The notes beneath the pieces were generated by a model. That model did not search any database. It was given only the letters and a program-made list of their open reading frames with translations, and was not told where the DNA came from. A stretch of 64,000 bases of DNA, from positions 1-64,000 of the forward strand of contig NZ_JFHC01000015.1 of the NCBI RefSeq assembly GCF_000698595.1, read 5' to 3'. The DNA comes from Caballeronia glathei. GTDB lineage: Bacteria; Pseudomonadota; Gammaproteobacteria; Burkholderiales; Burkholderiaceae. The translations under genes and the position numbers were made by a program. This document shows, piece after piece, positions 27,163 through 36,198 of this stretch (position 1 is the stretch's first letter; each line of letters starts with the position of its first letter).

Positions 27163-29399
27163 TGGCTGTCCACGTACGATCCATACGCATACTTCGAGTA
27201 GCGGTACCGGCCGCCGCCATACCCATAAGTCCCGGGGCGATATCTCATCGCATTGAATACGACCCCTCGGGGTGCGATGCCCACCTGTTCGAGACGTTTA
27301 ATCGACTCCTTCACCTCTGCCAGAAAGCTGACGTCCTGGCGGACGACCAAGAACGCGCAGGCCGCCATGCGAGCAAGTTCGATTGCGTCCGACACGGCAA
27401 GGATTGGAGGTGAATCGACAATCACTAGATCGTAACGGTCGTTCAAGGACTCAATGACCCGTCGGAGGTTCGCATGGGCCAGCAACTCGGACGGATTCGG
27501 TGGCAGGGCACCGCACGGGAGGAAGTCCAGGTTTGGCAACACGTTGCGACGCACGGCCGCATCCACCGATACATTGTTGGCAATCGTGTCCGACAACCCA
27601 GGCGACTGATCCTGTCCGAAGTACCGGTGCAAGTGGCCTTTGCGGAGATCCCCGTCCACCAGCAGCACGCGCTGCTTTGACATCGCGACCACCGTGGCGA
27701 AATTCGCCGAGACAAAGGACTTCCCGACATTGGCGGTACACCCCGCAATCAGGATAATGTTGCTTCGGGCTTCGAGCAGTGAAAACTGCAATGCGGTGCG
27801 GAAGCTGCGCAAGGCCTCCACGGAAGGGTCGTCGGCATTGACGCTGGCGAGTACGAATACGCCTTCTTCCTTCGCCGCAATCCTTTGAGAGAGAAGTTCC
27901 TGCTTCTTGCTGTGCGGGACCGCTGCATAAACCGAGAGGCCGATCGATTGTTCGATCTCGTGGGGATCCACCAGGCGGCCAAACAGTTCCTTGCGCGCCG
28001 CTGCCGTCATACCACCGAGCAATAGCCCCAGCAATCCAGACAAGCCAACGACCAGCTTGCGATTCGGCTTGACCGGCAACTCCGCCGTGACGGCGGCGTC
28101 CACCAGCCCTGCGTTGCCGGTCTTGCTCGCTTGCACAAGCCGAAGCTGTTGAGCCGTGTTGAGCATGTTGGTGTACAGATCGCGACTTACCTCCATGTCG
28201 CGCTGAAGCCGTACCTCGTCCTGCTCCACCTGCGGCATCCGCTTCGTACTCGCCTCCAGTTCAGCGAGGCGGGCGCGTATCGGAGCAATCTGGTTGGCGA
28301 TCGAGATGACCGCTGGATGATTCTCTGTAAAGCGAGCGGATGCATCATCGTACTTCTGCCGAAGTTCGACGAGGCGATTTTCTGCCTCGACCGTTTGCTG
28401 CAATACGGCCGAACTTTCCTCACTGAGGTTCACTGTGCTGTTACTCATCCGGAACGCGTTGAACGCTCCTTCAGCTTGTTCAAGCTGCCGCTTCAGGACC
28501 GGAAGCTGTTCATCCAGGAACTGGATTGACTTTCTCGCTTCCTCACTCTTTCGATCGATATTCTGTTTGACATACTGTCTACCGATTTCGGTCAGCGTCC
28601 GCCGCGTTTGATCCGGATCGTACCCGTCCAGACCCACGTGAATGATGCCCGAGTCCTTGCTGGTCTGGCTGATGCGCAGATCGCGCTGCAAGCTCTCCGT
28701 TGCAGCGATGGACGACAGACGAGCGAGCACGAACGTTGCACCCGGATTCGCGTCGATGCTTCGCACCATCAGGTACATCGGGCCCGCACTTGTGGACAGA
28801 TGCATTGGCACGCCCGTCCTACCGATCGCGTCTATCCCCGCCGTCGCCAACCTGAGCCGGAATGCGCCGTGCGGCAGGGCCGTCAACTCGAAGCTCTCTC
28901 CGTACAAGGCAGACGGCACATCGAAGTCCGCGATGTCAACACGCTCGCTTCCCCAGACATATCCCCCCAAACCAAACAGGCCTGGCACTGATAGTCCAAC
29001 GCGATGAGATGCAATGCTCCTGCCGACGACCGGAAAATACTTCGGAGTTACCTGGATATACAGCTTCATCGTCTCCACCGCCCGGGACACCACCAGGCGC
29101 GAGCTGACAATCTCGGCCTCGTCCGCAGCGGCGGACTTCACATCAAACATCGACGAGACACTTGCCAGAAGATTGTTCGGCGAATTCGGGTTATCTTCAA
29201 CCTGAATCATGATGTCGGACTGATAGACCGGTCTCGCCACAAGTACGTACCCAATGCCTATCAGCATCGTTATCACCGTCATCATGGTGATCAGCTTGAG
29301 ATTGTCCCTGAGGGTATCGAGCAAGTAGCCCAGGTGGAAGTGCCCTTCATCTTGATCGGTGTTCGGTGGCATCAGAGCTTGAAGACTATCGTTTTTCAT
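27159..29399 (-). CDS. wzc: Wzc/BceF-type polysaccharide co-polymerase and tyrosine autokinase
   Basis: The 746-residue inner-membrane protein controls chain length and export together with Wza. N-terminal Wzz domain: transmembrane segment LITMMTVITMLIGIGYVLVA, then coiled coil (LDEQLPVLKRQLEQAEGAFN) and a second membrane segment (LVVGLSGLLGLLLGGMT). The C-terminal BY-kinase domain has Walker A GCTANVGKSF near residue 553, Walker A' LLVDGDLRKGH near 585, Walker B LVIVDSPP near 663, and a Tyr cluster at the end (TYGYGGGRYRYSKYAYGSY). Most relatives have a Pro in Walker A (GPTPxVGKS), which is absent here. ATG 29399 overlaps the phosphatase stop (ATGA). It should be the substrate of that phosphatase. 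Confidence 0.95.
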   Translation of the reverse strand: MKNDSLQALMPPNTDQDEGHFHLGYLLDTLRDNLKLITMMTVITMLIGIGYVLVARPVYQSDIMIQVEDNPNSPNNLLASVSSMFDVKSAAADEAEIVSSRLVVSRAVETMKLYIQVTPKYFPVVGRSIASHRVGLSVPGLFGLGGYVWGSERVDIADFDVPSALYGESFELTALPHGAFRLRLATAGIDAIGRTGVPMHLSTSAGPMYLMVRSIDANPGATFVLARLSSIAATESLQRDLRISQTSKDSGIIHVGLDGYDPDQTRRTLTEIGRQYVKQNIDRKSEEARKSIQFLDEQLPVLKRQLEQAEGAFNAFRMSNSTVNLSEESSAVLQQTVEAENRLVELRQKYDDASARFTENHPAVISIANQIAPIRARLAELEASTKRMPQVEQDEVRLQRDMEVSRDLYTNMLNTAQQLRLVQASKTGNAGLVDAAVTAELPVKPNRKLVVGLSGLLGLLLGGMTAAARKELFGRLVDPHEIEQSIGLSVYAAVPHSKKQELLSQRIAAKEEGVFVLASVNADDPSVEALRSFRTALQFSLLEARSNIILIAGCTANVGKSFVSANFATVVAMSKQRVLLVDGDLRKGHLHRYFGQDQSPGLSDTIANNVSVDAAVRRNVLPNLDFLPCGALPPNPSELLAHANLRRVIESLNDRYDLVIVDSPPILAVSDAIELARMAACAFLVVRQDVSFLAEVKESIKRLEQVGIAPRGVVFNAMRYRPGTYGYGGGRYRYSKYAYGSYVDSQ

Positions 29400-29863
29400 G
29401 CGCTTTTTCGCTTCGCAGAGGCTGCTTTGCTGGCGAGACCACCCAGGCGGGTGACCCACTGCGCCACCGCCTGGACAATCAGTTCGAATGCCTCAATCAT
29501 TGCTGCATCGCCTTTTCCATAAGGGTCAAATACGTCCAACCCTGCGAACTCGCCGATGCGAAATACCTTGCCCCTTGCTATCGGGTACATGCTTTCCACC
29601 CGCGTCTTCTGCGCGGCTTCCATAACGAGTATCAACTCCGCCTGATTGAGCATCCAGCTCGTCAGTTGCTGCCCCTTGTGCGATGAGATGTCGATGCCCA
29701 GCTCATGCATCAGACGGACCGCACGAGCGTCTGGAGAACGACCGACCACCGCTTCGATGCCGGCGGAAAACACGTGCTTCTCCGGCAGAGCGTGGCGTAG
29801 CAACGCCTCCGCCACAGGGCTCCGGCAAATATTGCCAGCGCATAGAACCAGGACGTTGTTCAT
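29396..29863 (-). CDS. wzb: Low-molecular-weight protein tyrosine phosphatase (Wzb/BceD type)
   Basis: The 155-residue cytoplasmic enzyme dephosphorylates the Tyr cluster of the Wzc kinase encoded next. Active-site loop CAGNICRSP holds the nucleophile Cys8 and Arg14, and the general acid is Asp113 in DVFDPYGKG. The tail (LASKAASAKRKSA) is basic. Start and stop both overlap neighbours by four bases, so synthesis is coupled to the export protein and the kinase. Confidence 0.95.
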   Translation of the reverse strand: MNNVLVLCAGNICRSPVAEALLRHALPEKHVFSAGIEAVVGRSPDARAVRLMHELGIDISSHKGQQLTSWMLNQAELILVMEAAQKTRVESMYPIARGKVFRIGEFAGLDVFDPYGKGDAAMIEAFELIVQAVAQWVTRLGGLASKAASAKRKSA

Positions 29864-31083
29864 GGGTTAGATGCGGATTTGCTGAAATACGACGCCTCCG
29901 CCGCTGGCACGAGCAAATTCACCACTCGGCTCCAACGCACCACGGGCGCCGCATCTACGAACACGACATCCTTTGCCTTAAGTTCGAACCCTTCCGCCAC
30001 CGCCAGCGCCGTCGGCGACGATGCGTCGAGATGGTAGACCTCTGGCTTGCCGTGCTGCGCCTTGCGCACGACAAAGACCTGGCTGCCCTCCGCGGTCACG
30101 GGGTTCAAGCCCCCCGCGTCGCCCAATGCCTCATTGAGCGTGAGACGCCCATTGCGCAGGAATAATGTCGTCGGGCGACTCACCTCGCCAAGCACGAACA
30201 CCTTGCTATCCTCTCTGGCTAGCACACGCACGATGTCTCCGTTTTTCAGCAAGATGTCTGACGGATTGATCCCCTGCTCCACCAGATCTGGAATGCTCAC
30301 CATGGTCGACTTGCCCTCGCGAATGACGTCGACCGATGCGCGGTCTCCGAGCGTCGTGACGCCTCCCGCTCGATTGATGGCCTCCACCAGCGTCATCGGA
30401 ACATCATTGAAAACAAAGAGACCAGGGTTCCGAACCTCCCCGTCCATGTACACGCGCTGGCTCCGGTAAGCCTGAATGCGCAGAGTAATCTGCGGATTTC
30501 TCACGAAGCGCGCGAGCTTCGCTGAAATCACGTTGCGCGCCTCAAGCTCGCTCAGCCCGCTGACCTTCACCGCGCCCACGTAGGCGAACTGAACCATCCC
30601 GTTCTGATCGACTGTGTATCCGGGCGACACGGGATTGGCGCCGTAGAAGTCGGTGCCAACGGTGGTAACCGAAATCGACGGCAACGTGAGTTCGGGATGG
30701 TCCCAAACGAGGATATTGAGCACGTCGCCCGGTCCGATCAAATACGGTACCGGCTTGCCGATGAGCTGCTCGACATCTGCCGGAATCCTGCGAGGCTGCT
30801 CCGCTTGCTGACGCTCCACAAAAGCAGGTGTAATTTCGACCAGCGCGCCCGCAGGGGCAGTCGTCTCGTCGGTCGGTGCACCGGCCGGTCCCGATGAATC
30901 GGCGCTCGAGCCGGGTGCCTGGAAGCTTGCCGAAGACGCGCCGCTCGCGCGTTCATCCCGCCAGTGCATGCCTGGTTCCAACGCGCAGCCCGCTAAAGAC
31001 AGCACCGCAATCACCGAAACCAGCTTCTGGCAGACACCGCTCAGGGCCTGTCGACCTCTCCTGATCAGCATGTCAATACGCAT
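29860..31083 (-). CDS. wza: Wza/BceE-type outer-membrane polysaccharide export lipoprotein
   Basis: The protein forms the outer-membrane channel for the polymer. A type II signal sequence ends in LSLAGC, followed by a Ser/Gly/Ala-rich linker, the Poly_export domain (YLIGPGDVLNILVWDHPELT) with YTVDQNGMVQFAYVGAVKV, and SLBB repeats (VYMDGEVRNPGLFVFNDVPM; KVFVLGEVSRPTTLFLRNGR). Start choice: ATG 31083 (407 residues) gives an 11-base overlap with the transferase gene, whereas ATG 31071 lies one base after its stop. Both leave an intact signal sequence. Its stop overlaps the phosphatase start. Confidence 0.93.
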   Translation of the reverse strand: MRIDMLIRRGRQALSGVCQKLVSVIAVLSLAGCALEPGMHWRDERASGASSASFQAPGSSADSSGPAGAPTDETTAPAGALVEITPAFVERQQAEQPRRIPADVEQLIGKPVPYLIGPGDVLNILVWDHPELTLPSISVTTVGTDFYGANPVSPGYTVDQNGMVQFAYVGAVKVSGLSELEARNVISAKLARFVRNPQITLRIQAYRSQRVYMDGEVRNPGLFVFNDVPMTLVEAINRAGGVTTLGDRASVDVIREGKSTMVSIPDLVEQGINPSDILLKNGDIVRVLAREDSKVFVLGEVSRPTTLFLRNGRLTLNEALGDAGGLNPVTAEGSQVFVVRKAQHGKPEVYHLDASSPTALAVAEGFELKAKDVVFVDAAPVVRWSRVVNLLVPAAEASYFSKSASNP

Positions 31084-32449
31084 TGTGATGTGTAAAGCCC
31101 TTCGCAATCGTGGCCACTACGATTCGCATATCCAGCGCGAACGACCAGTTGTGCAAGTAGTACAAGTCGTGTTCCACCCTTGCCTGCATTTTCTCCACGA
31201 GGTCTGTCTCGCCGCGGAATCCATTAACCTGCGCCCAACCGGTAATACCCGGTTTGATCCGATACCGATGAATGTAGCCATTCACCACTTTCTGATACAG
31301 CTCATCGTGCTCTATCGCATGCGGGCGAGGCCCGACCACCGACATTTCCCCGCGAAGCACGTTAAAAAACTGAGGAAGCTCGTCAAGACTTGTCCTCCTC
31401 AGAAATCGTCCTAAACGTGTAATGCGCTGATCATCCTTGGTCGCCTGAGTCACCACACCCGTTCGTTCTGCATGCACCCGCATCGAGCGGAACTTGTATA
31501 TCTTGAATACACGCCCGTCCGCCCCCTTGCGATATTGGGTAAAGAGGACTGGTCCGCGCGACGAGAGCTTGACAGCGATAGCAATCAGCACAAGCACGGG
31601 CGACAACCCGAACAACGCCAGCGCCGCGAAGGCACGATCGAAGATTTCCTTCTGAATCAACGCACGATCCGGCAATGGCGATGCCATCAGGTTGATTGCC
31701 GGCGCACCGATCAGGTCGATCATCCCGCCATCGAACAAAGCTACGCTCCTAACGTCCGGCACGAAGCGGATATTCACCAGGTCATTGCGGAACTCGTTGA
31801 CGAAGAGAAGGATCGTGGCCTCTTCCGACAACGGCAACGCAAGCCAGATCTCCCTCACGCTATGGGAACGCACATACTCCGCGAACTTGAGCAGGTCGTC
31901 GAATATAGGTACGGCCGCTCTCGAAACACCTGCGTCACGCACGGCAAAAATCGCGGAGAGTCGAAATCCACTAGCCAGCGCGGCCGCCGCTTTGCGTACG
32001 ACGAGGTCGCAATGAGCGCCGAATCCGACAACAGCCACATTGCACAGATTCATGCCGGCATGACGCACCCGCCTTAGCACCGTATGGGTGGCGAGACGCG
32101 ACACCATCAACGCGCCTCCCGTGATCGCCATCCAGTAGACGAACCACAGGCGTGAAATGAAATCCGTGCGATGAAGCGAAAACATCAGGACGAGTCCACA
32201 AACCTGGACGACCAGCCAGGCGAGCGCAAGTTGGCCGACTTGCCGCAGGATCGAGCGACCACGCCACGAGTCGTATAGACCGAAGGCCGGAAACGACACC
32301 AGCGCGAACGCTGCAGAAAACGTGATGAAAGCACCATCCAGCCGACTTTGCTGCAGATCCTCAAAGCGGATGTGCGATGCCACAAGCGCGCCTGCCACGA
32401 TGAGGATGACATCGACAAGCCGCGCCAGCAGACCCTGAATCCCGACCAT
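31073..32449 (-). CDS. wcaJ: Undecaprenyl-phosphate glucose phosphotransferase (WcaJ/BceB type)
   Basis: The enzyme starts the repeat unit by moving a hexose-1-phosphate, probably glucose-1-phosphate from UDP-glucose, onto undecaprenyl phosphate. N-terminal membrane segments (VDVILIVAGALVASHIRF, AFALVSFPAFGLYDSW) and a CoA-binding-like loop precede the polyprenyl-phosphate transferase domain: KEIFDRAFAALALFGLSPVL, KIYKFRSMRVHAE, RTSLDELPQFFNVLRGEMSV, VGPRPHA and IKPGITGWAQVNGFRGET. ATG 32449 has GGGGAAG six bases upstream and is preferred over the GTG at 32482. The length is 458 residues. It lies 47 bases after manC. Confidence 0.95.
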   Translation of the reverse strand: MVGIQGLLARLVDVILIVAGALVASHIRFEDLQQSRLDGAFITFSAAFALVSFPAFGLYDSWRGRSILRQVGQLALAWLVVQVCGLVLMFSLHRTDFISRLWFVYWMAITGGALMVSRLATHTVLRRVRHAGMNLCNVAVVGFGAHCDLVVRKAAAALASGFRLSAIFAVRDAGVSRAAVPIFDDLLKFAEYVRSHSVREIWLALPLSEEATILLFVNEFRNDLVNIRFVPDVRSVALFDGGMIDLIGAPAINLMASPLPDRALIQKEIFDRAFAALALFGLSPVLVLIAIAVKLSSRGPVLFTQYRKGADGRVFKIYKFRSMRVHAERTGVVTQATKDDQRITRLGRFLRRTSLDELPQFFNVLRGEMSVVGPRPHAIEHDELYQKVVNGYIHRYRIKPGITGWAQVNGFRGETDLVEKMQARVEHDLYYLHNWSFALDMRIVVATIAKGFTHHNAY

Positions 32450-32496
32450 GTTGCGCTTCCCCAAGCTAAAGTTGGACTGCACGTAAGCTGGACACT

Positions 32497-34035
32497 TCAG
32501 GTACGGCCGTAGGTGTCGTCGAACCTCACAATGTCGTCTTCTCCAAGATACGATCCCGACTGCACCTCGATGAGTTCCAATGGCAACTTGCCCGGGTTCT
32601 CCAGCCGATGCGTGACACCGAGCTGAATGAACGTCGACTGATTCTCGGTCAGCATGAACTGCTCGTCGGCCCGCGTGACGAGCGCTGTACCGCTAACCAC
32701 GATCCAGTGTTCCGCGCGATGGTGATGCAGTTGCAACGACAGCCGCCCGCCCGGATTCACCACGATGCGCTTTACTTGAAAGCGCTTCCCATGGTCAATG
32801 GAATCGTAGTACCCCCATGGACGTCGAACCTTGCGGTGCGCGTCGGCCTCCGGCGCTCGCTGCGCCCTGATCCGGCTGACCAGTCCCTTGATGTCCTGTA
32901 CGCGCGATCGATCCGCTACCAGCACAGCATCGTCGGTTTCTACGACCACCAGATTCGTCACGCCGACGCATGCAACCAGGCGCCCTTCTGAATGTGCGAA
33001 ACTGGAGGTAGTGCCTTCAAAGACGATCCGACCACGCGCGACGTTACCGTCGCCGTCTTTCTCCAGAGCGTTCCACACTGCATCCCATGAGCCGAGGTCG
33101 GACCAGCCCGCATCGAGCGGCACGACCACACCCGGTGCAAGGCCGCCATCAGAGCCTAGCGGCTCCATCACCGCGTAGTCGATCGAGTTGGATGGGGACT
33201 GCCTGAAGGCATCGGCGCCGGGCCGGAAGAATGGACCGTCGCTCGTGCCTTGCGCGTAGGCCGTCGCGCAGGCCTCGTATATTTCCGGCTGCAGCGCCTT
33301 GATCGTGGACAGCCACACGCTGGCCCGCACGACAAAGATGCCGCTATTCCACCAATAGCGCCCAGATGCGAGATATTGAGCAGCCAACTCCGCCGCTGGC
33401 TTTTCGACAAAGCGCTCAATGTGGTGAGCACCGTCATGCAGGACTTCACCAAGCTTGATATAGCCAAATCCGCTATCGGGTCTTGTTGGCAATACACCCA
33501 GCGTCGTGATCGCACCGTCTTGCGCATAGCGCGCAGCGCACGCGATTGCCCGCTGGAACGCAGCTACGTCGGCAATCGCATGGTCCGCCGGCATCGCGAC
33601 GATAATTGCATCCTCTCCGTCCGCGCATGCGGCGGCGGCAGCCAGCGTAAGCGCCGGCGCAGTGTCGCGTCGCGCAGGCTCGACCACGATGCGTGCGTCT
33701 ATGCCGCTCGCGCGGAGTTGTTCGGCCGTCGTAAAGCGATGTTCCTCACCGCACACGATGATCGGCCGGCTTTGGGTTCGGTGCTCCTGAACAGAGAAGT
33801 CCCTCATCCGCTCAACTGTGGCCTGCAACAATGAATCCGAGCCGAGAACGCCAATTAGCTGCTTCGGATACTGCTCGCGCGACATCGGCCACAGCCGCGA
33901 TCCCGATCCACCCGCGAGTACGACTTGCGCGAGCCGCACCGAAGACTTCGTAGACGCTCCGGCACCCGTCCCGCTAATCGCGGCCGGGACCAAATCGTCT
34001 CGGCTAAGCTCTAACTTCCTGGTAAAGTCATTCAC
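32497..34035 (-). CDS. manC: Mannose-1-phosphate guanylyltransferase / mannose-6-phosphate isomerase
   Basis: The bifunctional enzyme makes GDP-mannose, the source of mannosyl and, through gmd and fcl, fucosyl residues. The N-terminal nucleotidyltransferase has VVLAGGSGSRLWPMSREQYP, KQLI, VEPARRDTAPAL, FVEKP and WNSGIFV. The C-terminal type II isomerase cupin has VRRPWGYYDSIDHGKRFQVK, PGGRLSLQLHHHRAEHWIVV and the QSGSYLGEDDIVRFDD end. GTG 34035 lies six bases after GGGAAGG and is my start (512 residues). Another GTG at 34050 would encode that binding site. It is the first gene of the 14-gene minus-strand operon. Confidence 0.95.
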   Translation of the reverse strand: MNDFTRKLELSRDDLVPAAISGTGAGASTKSSVRLAQVVLAGGSGSRLWPMSREQYPKQLIGVLGSDSLLQATVERMRDFSVQEHRTQSRPIIVCGEEHRFTTAEQLRASGIDARIVVEPARRDTAPALTLAAAAACADGEDAIIVAMPADHAIADVAAFQRAIACAARYAQDGAITTLGVLPTRPDSGFGYIKLGEVLHDGAHHIERFVEKPAAELAAQYLASGRYWWNSGIFVVRASVWLSTIKALQPEIYEACATAYAQGTSDGPFFRPGADAFRQSPSNSIDYAVMEPLGSDGGLAPGVVVPLDAGWSDLGSWDAVWNALEKDGDGNVARGRIVFEGTTSSFAHSEGRLVACVGVTNLVVVETDDAVLVADRSRVQDIKGLVSRIRAQRAPEADAHRKVRRPWGYYDSIDHGKRFQVKRIVVNPGGRLSLQLHHHRAEHWIVVSGTALVTRADEQFMLTENQSTFIQLGVTHRLENPGKLPLELIEVQSGSYLGEDDIVRFDDTYGRT

Positions 34036-34114
34036 GATGGACCTTCCCACGCTTCGTCAATTGATGAATCCGCACACTGCGGAGAATCGTATCTACACTG
34101 CGTCCAGCCTCGTA
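34036..34114 (-). promoter_or_regulatory. Short region upstream of the manC-led operon
   Basis: Only 79 bases separate the manC start from the stop of the upstream regulator gene on the same strand. A -10-like TACGAT is present near 34090, but I see no good -35. Either a weak or activator-dependent promoter lies here or inside the end of the regulator gene, or the regulator and the operon are co-transcribed. Confidence 0.35.
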
Positions 34115-35137
34115 TCAGGCAGATGAATGCCGGTCCCCCTCGATTTGCGTTCGTCGTCGCATCCGGTAATCCGACGGTGTTTGCTTTAGTTGCTCCTGAA
34201 AGATCCTGACCAATCGCTCGCCACTAATCCAACCGCAGCGTCGCGCGATCTCATCGACAGGGAGATCGGTCTCGGCTAGCAGCCTCGACGTCATATCCAG
34301 TCGTACGCGGCACAGGAATTCGGATGGGGTGAGACCGATCTCCCGTCTGAAACAGCGCAGAAAGTTTCGCTGGCTCATCGCAGCCACCCGCACCGCGTCA
34401 CTCACCGATATCTGGCTTTGGCAGTTGTTCTGTAGCCAGCGTGCCGATTCCCTTACCTTCTCTGTCGATGTGGTCGGACGAGCGTCCGACAGGAGCGAAA
34501 CCAGGGTCGTGGCGCCACTCAAGGAGAGTCGCCCTGCGATGTTCCGCGCCACGTCACCTCCCAGGTCTCGCTTAACGAAATTCAACGCGGCCTTCGCGGA
34601 ATCGAAGCGTGCGTCGGCGTCGTTGAAATGTTCATCCTCTGCGCTCGCGCGACGTTGGCTCGATGAGGTTTGAATGCTCGGCTGCTGCAGCTTATCCAGC
34701 CCCGCGGCACGTAACAGGAGCCGTCCTTCTCCAATCGGCCGGACGACATCGCTGCTTGGCGACGCCGCTTGCAACCAGTCAATCACACGTCCGTCACGTA
34801 ACGCGTCTTGCGCCCCCTTTCCCCCTGCGATAAACAATGCATCGAACGCGCTGGCGTCTATTGTTTGCAACCCGAGGGTCCACACGACGATCGATGAAGA
34901 GGACAGGACACTTCCACCGTCGGCCGAGTACAGACGTACACGATAGAATCCGCCATCACTCGATCCCCCCTGGTTCATGTCGTTCGCCATCTGGAATACT
35001 TCAGGGACCAGCTCGATGCTCGGCAACGAAAAAGCCTTATAGACCACGACCCCGATGTGTCGAGTCATACGCTTAGGCCGCGGTTCGTTGGCGTCCTCTG
35101 CGCGCTCCCCAAGATTTTCGAAACCGGCGTACGCCAT
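34115..35137 (-). CDS. GlxA-type AraC-family transcriptional regulator
   Basis: The 340-residue protein has an N-terminal DJ-1/PfpI-like domain (HIGVVVYKAFSLPSIELVPE, then FDALFIAGGKGAQDAL) and a C-terminal AraC helix-turn-helix pair (ISVSDAVRVAAMSQRNFLRC, FRREIGLTPSEFL, LPVDEIARRCGWISGERLVR). The usual nucleophile-elbow Cys of this domain is replaced (GEGRLLL where relatives have CTGAFLL), so it is a sensor and not an enzyme. AAGGA lies six bases before ATG 35137. It sits directly upstream of manC on the same strand and is the obvious candidate regulator of the exopolysaccharide operon. A paralogue lies at 37533-38564. Confidence 0.88.
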   Translation of the reverse strand: MAYAGFENLGERAEDANEPRPKRMTRHIGVVVYKAFSLPSIELVPEVFQMANDMNQGGSSDGGFYRVRLYSADGGSVLSSSSIVVWTLGLQTIDASAFDALFIAGGKGAQDALRDGRVIDWLQAASPSSDVVRPIGEGRLLLRAAGLDKLQQPSIQTSSSQRRASAEDEHFNDADARFDSAKAALNFVKRDLGGDVARNIAGRLSLSGATTLVSLLSDARPTTSTEKVRESARWLQNNCQSQISVSDAVRVAAMSQRNFLRCFRREIGLTPSEFLCRVRLDMTSRLLAETDLPVDEIARRCGWISGERLVRIFQEQLKQTPSDYRMRRRTQIEGDRHSSA

Positions 35138-35349
35138 GGTGTGTCCTTGGACCTTAGACAGTGATGCGGTGTGCGGGCATGAAGAAGGGAAAGTCTTCCG
35201 TTGCGGTGCATCATACTGGTCCGGCGTCGAGCCAAAACAGCCTGACGGAATTTATCAACATCTTGGCTGATTAGGATATCGACGTTCTGGATCCCTGTAG
35301 ATCGACGGGCTTTAAACTGAAATCAAAACCAACGTCCCTTAGGGAGTAT

Positions 35350-35649
35350 TTGTTAAAGGCGCGGGTTCAGATTGAAGATATCCCGTCCATTGCACATCGC
35401 ATTCGCGAGCGGAGCAGCAACTCCATGAACGAATCGTTGACGATCAACGCCGAATTGACGATTTCGCAATACCCCTGGTTCATCTACTGGCGACGCACAG
35501 CTAACATAGGCGGCGGCCCCATCACCACTTTCCTCCTTATCTTGAGCAATCGAAGACGGATGCTACGGATCCTTAAAGAATGGAACGTTGCAAACCGTCT
35601 CGTCCACGATTGGTGTCAGAAAGCGTCAACCTTTTGGCCGTCGAAATGA
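35350..35649 (+). CDS. Possible small ORF of unknown function
   Basis: The frame begins with TTG (AGGGAG three bases upstream) or ATG at 35425 and encodes up to 99 residues, ending NRLVHDWCQKASTFWPSK. It has a weakly hydrophobic middle (GGGPITTFLLILSNRR). Its only support is the rho-independent terminator 77 bases downstream on the same strand. It could equally be noncoding and the terminator could belong to a small RNA. Confidence 0.25.
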   Translation: MLKARVQIEDIPSIAHRIRERSSNSMNESLTINAELTISQYPWFIYWRRTANIGGGPITTFLLILSNRRRMLRILKEWNVANRLVHDWCQKASTFWPSK

Positions 35650-35725
35650 ACGGCCGTGTGGGACACTACGCTTCGAGTTCAACCCGAACTTAGCGGTGTT
35701 CTCGGCACCGCTGGTCAGCGTTAGG

Positions 35726-35757
35726 CCGCACTGTCGATACGGTGCGGTCTTTTTTTT
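35726..35757 (+). terminator. Rho-independent terminator without an obvious gene
   Basis: CCGCAC (35726-35731), a 10-base loop and GTGCGG (35742-35747), followed by TCTTTTTTTT. The T tract is on the plus strand only, so it ends a plus-strand transcript. No confident plus-strand gene lies upstream for 20 kb except the doubtful frame ending at 35649. Confidence 0.75.
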
Positions 35758-36198
35758 GGCGGCAAGTGTAACGACGGTCTCGACGCTATGAATCACTCCC
35801 CGCCTATCCACAAATTCAAACCACTCCCAGATGTGACATCTAGAGGGAATTTCGGCACAAGGAGACGGGGAGCGGTTGATCGCCGTGCCAGCACACAGCT
35901 GCGGCAAGGGAAACCAGAAGACGAGGAAGAAAACCCTCCGCACGCACTCGGCGGTACGAAAGGCTAGGCGGTACCGACGCCGCCACGGATTCGTGGCTAG
36001 CGCGCCGCGCGAATTGGAGCCGGGACCTGCCTTCAAACCGCCACGAACTGCGTAAGAGAGTTCGCGTGTTGAGCATTGTCGTGGCAGATCAACAGCACCG
36101 TGCGGCCACAGCGAGAGTCCTCTTCGGTCTCTCCCTCTGCAGGTGGCCGCGCGGTGACCTACGCCTCAGGGCGTGGTTGTCGGCCGGGACGCGTTCGA

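Larger units (their letters stand above)
35138..36198. other. Long region without a confident gene
   Basis: About 1 kb between galU and the first regulator. One small plus-strand frame (35350 or 35425 to 35649, with NAELTISQYPWFIYWRR) precedes a good plus-strand terminator at 35726-35757 but matches no family I know. The rest shows only chance-looking frames. It should hold the promoter of the regulator at 35137. Confidence 0.4.
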
